From: an uncultured Clostridia bacterium
GTDB taxonomy: Bacteria; Bacillota; Clostridia; TANB77; CAG-508
NCBI GenBank assembly: GCA_934167495.1
Contig: CAKPKP010000005.1
Location: forward strand, 1 to 64,000
Direction of reading: 5' to 3'
DNA: 64,000 bases
The number at the start of each line of letters is the position of its first letter. Position 1 is the stretch's first letter. Below are positions 45,436-54,500 of this stretch, piece after piece. The notes under the pieces are model-generated. The model searched no databases, had not been told where the DNA came from, and was given only the letters and a program-made list of their open reading frames with translations. The position numbers and the translations under genes were made by a program.

Positions 45436-45716
45436 CAAACTAATTTTTTATAACCTTCAAGTAATATTACTAATTCATCCTTTTCGTCAATTATAAAATC
45501 TTCGCTATCATATAACACTCTAGCAATTTTCCTTTTGTCACTTTTTATATACTTTTCACTAGCACTAATTAAATTATAAATATCTGTATATTGGAAATTT
45601 TTACATTCTTTGCGTATTAATTTAGTAACCTCAAGTTTAATTTCTTTTCTTACAAGTTCTATTGCTTCTTGATATTTCTCTTCTTTAATTTTATCTTTCA
45701 CTTTCTCCATCATCAT
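45432..45716 (-). CDS. hypothetical helical protein, 94 aa
   Basis: Lys/Glu-rich, almost entirely helical; repeated E-I-K pattern (YQEAIELVRKEIKLEVTKLIRKE) might be HEPN-like or TPR-like but no catalytic motif is visible. The start (ATG at 45716) lies inside the 3' end of the 601-codon gene, overlapping it by 26 bases, so translation is coupled. AGGAGG is 11 bases upstream. Confidence 0.6.
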   Translation of the reverse strand: MMMEKVKDKIKEEKYQEAIELVRKEIKLEVTKLIRKECKNFQYTDIYNLISASEKYIKSDKRKIARVLYDSEDFIIDEKDELVILLEGYKKLVC

Positions 45717-47496
45717 TTTTGCCAATTCCTCCTATATCAGTATCGATTGGTATATATTTTTTCTTTTCTATTGTGAACATTTTTCCTGTAGAAACATCAA
45801 TATATTTTCTAACTCTTCGTTTAATCGTTTTTCTACCTTCTTGAACTTCCTCTTTTAAATGTTCTGGAAACTCATCAGCCTTTCTTAAAAAATTTAAATG
45901 TTTTACAAATTTGTATCTTTCATCATTTTCTTTACACTCTAATGATAATTGTCTTATTTCATTTTTATGATTTTTATCTAACGGAAGAAAATTTTGAGTT
46001 TTTATAATACTATTTCTATACACAAAATCATCTCCACCATCATAAATTGGAATTATCATATCATTTTTAATCATTCTCAATTTATCTTCTAAATCTTCTC
46101 TTTTCATGTGAACTCTTAAAGGCATATTAAATCCCTCATAATCAATTCCTATTAAAACATACTTTTTCTCAGTTATCGGCTTTTTGGCTTCACCAAACTC
46201 TTCAATATATCCCCAATTTCTAATTTTTTCATTATTTAAAAAAGTGTTCAATAAATTCATTAGTGTTGCATCTTTACAAAAATATATATTTTCCTTATTA
46301 GTATATAATATTATACTATCTGCTATATCTGAATATAAAGAATTTTGCGATTGTGGTAATATTTTATCAAAGTATTTTTTATATTCATCTCTGTATTTTT
46401 CGTCAAATTCTTTTAAAGCTTCTGTAGGATCATATACTATTCTATTTCCTCTTTTTGAAAATTCATATTTTTTTACATCTTGAGATGTGGTTGAAATAGT
46501 TGCTTTACTAATAATTTGCATAAATGAAGATTTTATTGCTAGAGCATCTATCATATCTGGTGTTATTTCAATTTCTTTTCCTTCTTTTATATCTTTAAAA
46601 ACATTCAATGTTGACAAAAAGAATATTCCATCATTTATGGATTTTGTTTCTTTAGCAAATCTATTTTGCCAAAAAGTATTTAATATTGCAAGTTTTTCTA
46701 AATCTAATGTTTTCAAATAATCTTCATCAAATAAATCTTTTATAGCTATTTTTGATTTATCATTATTACTGTTATCCAAATCATTTTCTAACTGTTCCAA
46801 CCCAATTCTTCTCATATTTATATCATTTATTGCATTCATTTGATCCAACAATTCAAATGTTTCAAAAAACTGACCTATTTGAACCATTAATCTTATGTAC
46901 TTAGCTTTTAAGATCTTTTCAACTTCTATTTTATTTTGTTTAATAAATTCTACTAATTGATCTCTTTCTTCTCCAGAAATCATTCCATATATTTTTTCAA
47001 TTGAAACTCTTGTCTTGTTAGGTATTGTATATTTTGATTTGTCATTCATGTATTCTTTAATATCACTTATTGTATCTTCGCCTAATTCAGCTTTCTGCTT
47101 TCTAAGCATTGCTAGTAATGGTTTTATATTTTCTCTGCTATTAGTTGATGAATCTTCAAAAGTTAATTCCATTCCTTCAATAAAATTTGATAAATCCATA
47201 TCTTTTATTTTATCATATTCTTCATATATAATCTTTTTATCCTTCAAAACATCTTCACTCATTACTATTTGATTAATCTCCGATACACAATCCGCATTTT
47301 CTGTATATTCTATAGTCATATTGCTCGTTTTTTCTTTTATTAATTCATTAATTTCTAGTTCAGATAAATCAGGGTTTGCATCATATAGTTTTTTTACATA
47401 TTTTATTGCTTTTTGGATATATGAATAAATAGCTCTATAATTTTGATCTTTATTTCTTTCACAAAATCTTATTGTTTTAGCAAAATTAATTTTCAT
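45691..47496 (-). CDS. large hypothetical protein, 601 aa
   Basis: I do not recognise this protein. It is cytoplasmic-looking: no signal or membrane segment, highly charged, with helical N-terminal half and a C-terminal basic stretch (RRVRKYIDVSTGKMFTIEKKKYIPID). A block with VLIGIDYEGFNMPLRVHMKRED may be a beta-rich domain. GGAGAG precedes the chosen ATG at 47496. Coupled to the small downstream gene, so the two products may work together. A terminator lies 25 bases upstream, so it starts a new unit. Confidence 0.65.
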   Translation of the reverse strand: MKINFAKTIRFCERNKDQNYRAIYSYIQKAIKYVKKLYDANPDLSELEINELIKEKTSNMTIEYTENADCVSEINQIVMSEDVLKDKKIIYEEYDKIKDMDLSNFIEGMELTFEDSSTNSRENIKPLLAMLRKQKAELGEDTISDIKEYMNDKSKYTIPNKTRVSIEKIYGMISGEERDQLVEFIKQNKIEVEKILKAKYIRLMVQIGQFFETFELLDQMNAINDINMRRIGLEQLENDLDNSNNDKSKIAIKDLFDEDYLKTLDLEKLAILNTFWQNRFAKETKSINDGIFFLSTLNVFKDIKEGKEIEITPDMIDALAIKSSFMQIISKATISTTSQDVKKYEFSKRGNRIVYDPTEALKEFDEKYRDEYKKYFDKILPQSQNSLYSDIADSIILYTNKENIYFCKDATLMNLLNTFLNNEKIRNWGYIEEFGEAKKPITEKKYVLIGIDYEGFNMPLRVHMKREDLEDKLRMIKNDMIIPIYDGGDDFVYRNSIIKTQNFLPLDKNHKNEIRQLSLECKENDERYKFVKHLNFLRKADEFPEHLKEEVQEGRKTIKRRVRKYIDVSTGKMFTIEKKKYIPIDTDIGGIGKNDDGESER

Positions 47497-47520
47497 AAAT
47501 CTCTCCATTTTAATTATTAA

Positions 47521-47550
47521 GCAGAATACTTTAATACTAAAGCATTCTGC
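47521..47550 (-). terminator. hairpin after the zinc-ribbon gene
   Basis: GCAGAATGCTTTA and TAAAGTATTCTGC arms (one G-T pair) around GTAT. The following TTAATAATTAAAA is T-poor, so termination strength is uncertain. Confidence 0.6.
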
Positions 47551-47576
47551 CTAATTTAATGTATTTTTATTATATT

Positions 47577-48068
47577 CTATTCTTTATTTTCTTTTGATTC
47601 TTCTTCGTTGTTTTCTGTAGTAACATTTTCTTCATGGACTTCTATTATTTCTACTTCTTTTGCATCTTCTGGTTCTGTTTTTATTTCTACGTTTACAATT
47701 TCTTCTTTTGGCTGTTCAGCACCACATTTAGGACAAAATGTAGCATTTACATCTATTTCAGCTGAACATTTCTCACAAGTTTTTATATCTTTTAGTTTTA
47801 AAATTTCAGCTTCTGCTTTTTGAATCTCTTTAAATAAAGTAGTTATATTATCACAAACAGCTTGAATTTCTTCTTCACTTGAAGTATTTCCATTTGTTCT
47901 ATTTTCATAAATCTTTTTACCTAATTCATTATAAGCTTTTTGGATTTTTTCTTTGTTCTCAGAAATTTTTCCTCTTAATTTTAATTCTCCAGATATTTTA
48001 TTAGTTTTTTCTTTTGTTACTTTATAAGTTTCGCTTGCCTTTTTAGTTAATTTGTCAAAAAACTCCAT
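47577..48068 (-). CDS. coiled-coil protein with C-terminal zinc ribbon, 163 aa
   Basis: Residues 1-90 helical and charged (KIQKAYNELGKKIYEN). CEKCSAEID...ATFCPKCGAEQ gives a CxxC-CxxC zinc ribbon at about residues 98-120, followed by an acidic Glu/Val tail. Zinc-ribbon scaffold proteins of this form are common in Clostridia; function unknown. AGGAGG before the chosen ATG, ten codons inside the longest frame. Downstream of gpsA. Confidence 0.75.
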   Translation of the reverse strand: MEFFDKLTKKASETYKVTKEKTNKISGELKLRGKISENKEKIQKAYNELGKKIYENRTNGNTSSEEEIQAVCDNITTLFKEIQKAEAEILKLKDIKTCEKCSAEIDVNATFCPKCGAEQPKEEIVNVEIKTEPEDAKEVEIIEVHEENVTTENNEEESKENKE

Positions 48069-48119
48069 TTTAATACCTCCTATAATTAATATTTCCATAA
48101 CAATTTTAGCTATTCATGT

Positions 48120-49100
48120 TTATTCTTCTTTTAACTCTCTTGTCATTAACATATTTACTGCATCTTTTGGCTTTAAATTATTATACAATACATTATAAAC
48201 ACAGTCAACTATTGGCATTTCTATATTGTATCTTTTACTTAATTTATATGCTACTTCTATGTTATCTATACTTTCAATAGTCATTCCTATTTCTTTTCTT
48301 ACTTCTTCAATACTTTTTCCTTTGCCAACTAAGAATCCAGCACCTCTATTTCTACTATGTAAGCTTCCACATGTAACTATTAAATCTCCAAGTCCAGTTA
48401 ATCCATAAAAAGTATCTTTATTTCCACCCATTGCAACACCAAGTCTTGTTATTTCAACTAATCCTCTAGTAATTAATGCTGCATATGAATTATCCCCTAA
48501 TTCTAATCCAGCTGCAATTCCAGCACAGAATGCAATTATGTTTTTTAATGCTCCACCAAGTTCAACACCTTTAACATCTTTTGATGTATACATTCTAACT
48601 TTTTCACTTTTAAAAGCTTCTACAACTTTTTCTTTAACTTCATCATACTCTGAAGCAATAACTAAAGCTGTTGGAATTCCTATTGAAACTTCTTCAGCAT
48701 GGCTAGGTCCAGATAATATACCATATTTAGAATTTGGTAATTCTGCTTTTATTATCTCATCTAGTGTTGATAAAGATTCTTGTTCAAATCCCTTTGAGCA
48801 CATTATTATGTATTGATTAGTAACAAATTCTTTATATCCATTAATTATGTTTCTAACAAATTTTGATGGTGTAACATGTAAAATTAATTCTGTTCCTTCT
48901 ATTGCTTCTTTATAATCTAAGGTACATTCTACATTTTCAGGAATAACAACACCAGGAAGAAATTTACACTTTTTTTCATTATTTATTAAGTTTTTTTCTT
49001 CTTCAGCAAATGACCATATTTTTACTTTATTACCTTGTTTTGCAAGGTGTATTGCTAATGCAACACCCCAACTTCCGCTTCCTATTATAGCTATATTCAT
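48120..49100 (-). CDS. gpsA: NAD(P)-dependent glycerol-3-phosphate dehydrogenase
   Basis: 326 aa. Rossmann motif IIGSGSWGVALA at the start, GPSHAEEV and the catalytic Lys-containing GGALKNIIAFCAG, then RNRGAGFLVGKG. It reduces dihydroxyacetone phosphate to sn-glycerol 3-phosphate, the backbone for phospholipids. plsY, the next step, lies immediately upstream (16 bases), forming a glyS-plsY-gpsA run. GGAGG precedes the ATG. Confidence 0.95.
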   Translation of the reverse strand: MNIAIIGSGSWGVALAIHLAKQGNKVKIWSFAEEEKNLINNEKKCKFLPGVVIPENVECTLDYKEAIEGTELILHVTPSKFVRNIINGYKEFVTNQYIIMCSKGFEQESLSTLDEIIKAELPNSKYGILSGPSHAEEVSIGIPTALVIASEYDEVKEKVVEAFKSEKVRMYTSKDVKGVELGGALKNIIAFCAGIAAGLELGDNSYAALITRGLVEITRLGVAMGGNKDTFYGLTGLGDLIVTCGSLHSRNRGAGFLVGKGKSIEEVRKEIGMTIESIDNIEVAYKLSKRYNIEMPIVDCVYNVLYNNLKPKDAVNMLMTRELKEE

Positions 49101-49116
49101 TTTATTTCCTCCACAT

Positions 49117-49749
49117 TTATTCTTCTTTTTTACTAAAACTTAGTTTATTCTCATTTCCAGCTAATATTCTCTTTATATTGGTTCTATGGTTGAAAATAAC
49201 AATAACAGCCATTAATAATCCAAATATTATATAATTTCCATCATATAAATAATTGCTATGTATAAAAAGTGTTAGCACTGGAAGTAAAACTCCAGCTAAT
49301 ATTGAACCTAATGAAACCATTTTAGTTGCTGCCATTATAATTATTGCAAATACTAAACAAATCAAACCAATTTGATAATTTATTAACATTATAACTCCAA
49401 GACTTGTAGCAACTCCTTTTCCACCTCTAAATTCAAAGAATATTGGAAAAGTATGTCCTAACACTGCACATATACCAGCAATTTGTACTAATAAAGCTCC
49501 ATTTACATCTTCTACATATTTTGCTACAAAATATGCTATTAAAACAGCCACAATTCCTTTTAATATATCACATACTAATGTTAAAGCAGCTACCTTCTTT
49601 CCTACTGTTCTTAATACATTTGTTGTTCCTGCATTTTTACTTCCTTTTTCTCTTACATCAAACCCAGCAAATTTTCTACTAAATATTACTGAAAAACTTA
49701 TACTTCCTAGAAAATATGCCACAACCGCAATTATTATATAAGCTACCAT
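49117..49749 (-). CDS. plsY: glycerol-3-phosphate acyltransferase PlsY
   Basis: 210 aa, five or more membrane helices. Motifs GSISFSVIFS, SKNAGTTNVLRTVGKK, HTFPIFFEFRGGKGVATSLG and NHRTNIKRILAG are those of PlsY, which moves acyl from acyl-phosphate to glycerol 3-phosphate. I prefer the ATG at 49749 after AGAGGTG rather than the GTG three codons upstream. Confidence 0.94.
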   Translation of the reverse strand: MVAYIIIAVVAYFLGSISFSVIFSRKFAGFDVREKGSKNAGTTNVLRTVGKKVAALTLVCDILKGIVAVLIAYFVAKYVEDVNGALLVQIAGICAVLGHTFPIFFEFRGGKGVATSLGVIMLINYQIGLICLVFAIIIMAATKMVSLGSILAGVLLPVLTLFIHSNYLYDGNYIIFGLLMAVIVIFNHRTNIKRILAGNENKLSFSKKEE

Positions 49750-49762
49750 TTTCTTCACCTCT

Positions 49763-51145
49763 TTAGAATATCATTTTTTTCATTAACCATGAATTTAATT
49801 CATTTATATTTATTCTTTCTTGTTCCATTGTATCTCTATCTCTAACTGTAACACAATTATCATTCTCAGTTTCAAAATCAATAGTTACACAATATGGTGT
49901 TCCAATTTCATCTTCTCTTCTATATCTTTTTCCTATACTACCAGCTTCATCATAATCACACATAAAATCTTTTGCAAGCATATTATATACTTCTGTTGCT
50001 TTATCTGATAATTTTTTAGATAAAGGTAATACAGCTACTTTATAAGGTGCTAATGCAGGATGTAAATGTAATACTATTCTTGTATCTCCTTCTGCAATTT
50101 CTTCTTCCTCATAACTGTTGCATAAGAAAGCTAAAACAACTCTATCAGCCCCTAAAGAAGGTTCTATTACATATGGCACAAATTTTTCATTTGTTTCAGG
50201 ATCTTGATATGATAAATCTTGTTTTGAATGATTCATATGTTGTGTTAAATCATAATCTGTTCTATCAGCAATTCCCCATAATTCTCCCCAACCAAATGGA
50301 AATGCAAATTCAATATCTGTTGTTGCTTTGCTATAGAAAACTAACTCTTCTTTAGAGTGATCTCTTAAACGTATATTTTCTTTTTTCATTCCTAATGATA
50401 ATAGCCAATTTTCAGAATATTCTTTCCAATATTTATGCCATTCTAAATCAGTTCCTGGTTTACAGAAAAATTCAAGTTCCATTTGTTCAAATTCTCTTGT
50501 TCTAAAAGTAAAGTTTCCTGGTGTTATTTCATTTCTAAAAGCTTTTCCTATTTGTGCTATTCCCATAGGTAATTTTTTTCTTGATGTTCTTAAAACATTT
50601 TTAAAATCAACAAAAATACCTTGAGCTGTTTCTGGTCTTAAATAAATTTCTGCTTTTGAATCTTCTGTTACACCTTGAAAAGTTTTAAACATTAAATTGA
50701 ATTTTCTAATGTCTGTAAAATTAGTTTTTCCACAAGATGGACATGGAATTTTATTTTCTACTATAAAATCTATTAATTCCTTATCGCTCATACCATCTGC
50801 TATCATATCTTTTCCATTATTATGAGCCCATTCTTCTATTAATTTATCTGCTCTATGTCTTGTTTTACATTCTTTACAATCTATAAGTGGATCAGAGAAA
50901 CCACCAACGTGTCCAGAAGCTACCCAAGTTTCAGGATTCATTAATATAGCAGCATCTAATCCTACTATATTTGGTTGCTCTTGTATAAATTTTTTTCTCC
51001 ATGCTGACTTCACATTATTTTTTAATTCTACACCCAAAGGGCCGTAATCCCAAGTATTGGCCAAGCCTCCATATATTTCAGAACCTGGATATATGTATCC
51101 TCTAGCTTTACATAGGTTTACTATTTTTTCCATTGAATCTAACAT
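49763..51145 (-). CDS. glyS: glycyl-tRNA synthetase, single-chain class II
   Basis: 460 aa. It starts with the catalytic fold ([23 protein letters not shown]), has a zinc site (CKECKTRH and CPSCGKTNF), motif 2 and [14 protein letters not shown], and a C-terminal anticodon-binding domain. This is the dimer form, not the alpha/beta tetramer type. It charges tRNA-Gly. No T-box was found upstream. A candidate promoter TTGACT-17-TAAAGT overlaps a REP-like repeat. Confidence 0.95.
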   Translation of the reverse strand: MLDSMEKIVNLCKARGYIYPGSEIYGGLANTWDYGPLGVELKNNVKSAWRKKFIQEQPNIVGLDAAILMNPETWVASGHVGGFSDPLIDCKECKTRHRADKLIEEWAHNNGKDMIADGMSDKELIDFIVENKIPCPSCGKTNFTDIRKFNLMFKTFQGVTEDSKAEIYLRPETAQGIFVDFKNVLRTSRKKLPMGIAQIGKAFRNEITPGNFTFRTREFEQMELEFFCKPGTDLEWHKYWKEYSENWLLSLGMKKENIRLRDHSKEELVFYSKATTDIEFAFPFGWGELWGIADRTDYDLTQHMNHSKQDLSYQDPETNEKFVPYVIEPSLGADRVVLAFLCNSYEEEEIAEGDTRIVLHLHPALAPYKVAVLPLSKKLSDKATEVYNMLAKDFMCDYDEAGSIGKRYRREDEIGTPYCVTIDFETENDNCVTVRDRDTMEQERININELNSWLMKKMIF

Positions 51146-51188
51146 TTTTTAATCACCTTTTTTCATAATTTTTTCTTGTTATACTTTA

Positions 51189-51217
51189 TCAAATATACGA
51201 AAAAAAGTCAATGGGTG
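51189..51217 (-). promoter_or_regulatory. candidate glyS promoter
   Basis: Minus-strand TTGACT just beside the REP-like repeat, a 17-base spacer and TAAAGT. The -35 is good and the -10 poor; positions are approximate. Confidence 0.3.
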
Positions 51218-51268
51218 TGTCAATAAGCCGAAGATTTTTTGTGTCAATGGGGACGGAGATTTTTGACA
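51206..51268 (+). repeat. REP-like repeat, copy 3 with a degenerate tandem partner
   Basis: 51241-51268 is identical in core to the copies at 14.3 and 14.8 kb. Just before it a diverged unit (TGTCAATAAGCCGAAGATTT, about 51217-51240) repeats the same pattern, making a tandem pair. Confidence 0.65.
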
Positions 51269-51346
51269 ACTTTTGTTAACTTATTGACATAATTATTTTA
51301 TGTTTTGATTATATAATGTTCTTTTTGTGTATTTTGTCACAAAATA

Positions 51347-51415
51347 CTGTGAATAATTTTTGAGTTTTACTGTTTGTTTTACAGTTATTCACAGAGTTTT
51401 CCACATTATCCACAG
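51347..51415 (+). other. cluster of DnaA-box-like sequences
   Basis: Four 9-mers: the complement of TTATTCACA (51348-51356), TTATTCACA (51385-51393), TTTTCCACA (51397-51405) and the perfect box TTATCCACA (51406-51414). The first two form perfect inverted arms CTGTGAATAA/TTATTCACAG. An AT-rich run follows at 51440-51480. Confidence 0.65.
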
Positions 51416-51503
51416 GTGCATTTTTGTCGTAAAAAGTAAACCAATGTAAACTATATATTATGTTATTTATATTATAAAATTTTGGAAAATTTCCTATTGT
51501 ATA

Positions 51504-51550
51504 AAAAAATACACCAAAATATCAAATTCCATTTAACATTTCAGTGTATT
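51504..51550 (-). terminator. terminator of the polC operon
   Basis: AATACAC arm pairs with GTGTATT (51509-51550, inner mismatches) and is followed by a run of T on the minus strand. The flanking box AATTTCCTATTGTATAAAAAA recurs at other terminators. Confidence 0.7.
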
Positions 51551-51557
51551 TAATAAT

Positions 51558-54500
51558 TTAAAATAAACTCATTTGATTGCTTTTGCTCATTCCATCAAGA
51601 CATCCTGCATTTTTCAAAGTTTCTATTGCAACTTTTCCTATTTTAGCACGAATTTGTAAATCATCGATAGACATAAACTTTCCATCATTTTTTGCAATAT
51701 TTATATTTTCTGCATCAACTGGTCCAAGTCCTGGAATTGCACTAAGTGGTGGTCTAATTCCTTCATCTTCCATAATAAATTTTATAGAATGTGATTTATA
51801 CAAATCTACTGGTAAGAATTTTATTCCTCTTTCATTCATCTCCAGAACTAACTCTAAAACAGGATACATTTCTTTATCTTTATTTTGAGCTGCATTTCCA
51901 GCTAAATCTATTTCTTTCATTTTATTTTTTACTTTATCTTTTCCATGGCACATTATTTCGCTATCAAATTGTTTTGCTCTAATAGAAAAATATGCAGAAT
52001 AATATGCTTTTGGTATATGCACTTTAAACCATGCAATTCTAAATGCCATTGTAACATATGCAGCAGCATGAGCTTTTGGGAACATATATTTTATTTTTTT
52101 ACAAGCTGCTATATACCAATCTGGAACTCCATGTTCTTTCATCATTTCTTCCTGCTCTGGCTTCAAACCTTTTCCTTTACGAACACTCTCCATTATTTTG
52201 AATGCTGGATTTGGTGGCAATCCTTGTTTTATTAAATAAATCATAATATCATCTCTTGTACATATAGCTTCGTCCAATTTTATAATACCTTGATTTATTA
52301 AATCTTGAGCATTGTTAAGCCACACATCAGTACCATGTGACAATCCAGATATTCTTATAAGCTCTTCAAAAGTTTTTGGTTTTGTATCTAAAAGCATTCC
52401 TCTTACGAATTTTGTTCCAAACTCTGGTACTCCAAAACTTGCAACTTCTGAGTTTATTTGCTCTGGAGTAATTCCTAATGCATCTGTAGAACTAAATATA
52501 CTCATTGTAGGTTTATCATCTAATGGTATTTTAGTTGGATCTATTCCTGTTATATCTTGAAGCATTCTTATAATTGTCGGATCATCATGGCCAAGTATAT
52601 CTAATTTTAATAAGTTTTGATCTATTGAGTGATAATCAAAGTGTGTTGTTATTATATCTGAATTCGGATCATCCGCTGGATGCTGTACAGGAGTAAATTC
52701 AAAAATCTCTCTTCCTTTTGGAACAACTATAATTCCACCTGGATGTTGACCTGTTGTTCTTTTTATTCCTGTACATCCAACAGATAATCTTGATATCTCT
52801 GCACTACTTACAGGAATATGTCTATCTTCATAATATCCTTTTACATATCCATATGCTGTTTTATCGGCAATTGTACCAACTGTACCAGCTTTAAAAGTTG
52901 TACCTTTTCCAAATATTACTTCTGTATACTTATGAGCTTTTGCTTGATATTCTCCTGAAAAGTTTAAGTCTATATCAGGCTCTTTATCTCCATTAAATCC
53001 TAAGAATGTTTCAAAAGGTATATCCATTCCATCTTTATCTAATTTATGTCCACATTTTGGACAATCCTTATCTGGTAAATCAAATCCGTTTTTATATCCA
53101 TAGTCTGTAAAATCTGAATATTTACAATTAGGACATCTATAATGTGCTTGAAGTGAATTAACTTCAGTTATACCTGTCATGTTTGCAACAAATGAAGATC
53201 CTACTGATCCTCTTGAACCAACCAAATATCCATCCTCATTAGATTTCCAAACCAATTTCTGAGCAATAATATACATAACAGAGAAACCATTTCTTATTAT
53301 AGAATCTAATTCTTTATCTAGTCTAGTTTGAACTATTTCTGGTAATGGATCTCCATATAATTCATGAGCTTTATTATAAGCTATTTCCTTTATTGTTTCT
53401 TCACAACCTGGAATGTGTGGAGGACATTTTTCTCCTGAAATAGGGCTTATTTTTTCACACATATCTGCTATTTTATTTGTGTTTGTTACAACAACTTCAT
53501 AAGCCTTTTCTTCACCCAAATATAAAAATTCATCAAGCATTTCTTCAGTTGTTCTTAAGAATAATGGTGCTTGCATATCTGCATCATCATACTTTTGACC
53601 AGCTTGTAAAATTCTTCTATATATTTCATCTTGTGGATCCATAAAATGAACATCACAAGTAGCGACAACAGGTTTCTCTAGTTTTTCTCCTAATTTTACT
53701 ATCTTTCTATTTATATTTCTTAATCCTTCATCATCTTCTACAGTACCATTTCTAACTAGGTATTCATCATTTCCTATTGGTTGAATTTCCAAATAATCAT
53801 AATATTTTGCAATTTCTTCTATCTCTTCATCTGGCTTACCTGCTACTATTGCTCTATATAATTCTCCGGCTTCACATGCACTACCTAAAATTAAACCTTC
53901 TCTATATTTCTCAAACAAACTCTTTAATATAATCGGTTTTTTATAGAAATAATATAAGTGAGAATAAGATATTAATTTATATAAATTTCTAAGTCCAATA
54001 TAATTTCTTGCAAGAATAATAGCATGATATGGATGTGGCATTTTATAAGCCTCTTTTAAAGCTTTTTCATCAACACCTAATACATCTATGTCATCTACTT
54101 TTTTAACACCTTTTTCTTTTAGCATTTCTAACATTTTTTCAAATACAGCAACTAAAGTAATAACATCATCTAATGCTCTATGTGCGTTTTCAACTTTTAT
54201 TCCTAAATTATCTGCAATTATTCCTAATTTATACTTCTTATAATCTGGAAATAAAGCCTTTGAAAGTCTTAAAGTATCAATGTATGTATTATTAAAATCT
54301 AATCCTAAAACTTCACAATTATATTTAATAAATCCCATATCAAAATCCGCATTATGAGCTACTAATACAGAATTTCCTATAAATTCTAAAACTTTTGGCA
54401 TTACTTTATCTATTGTTTCTGCATCTTTTACCATGTCATCAGTTATATGTGTTACTTCTACTACTTCTGGTGGAATTGGTTTCTCTGGATTTACAAAACA

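Noticed and set aside
51146..51300. T-box riboswitch before glyS
   Set aside because: No T-box core sequence or specifier stem was found.
51347..51415. Chromosomal replication origin
   Set aside because: Boxes are present but dnaA, dnaN and a strand switch are absent, so only a DnaA-binding cluster is claimed.
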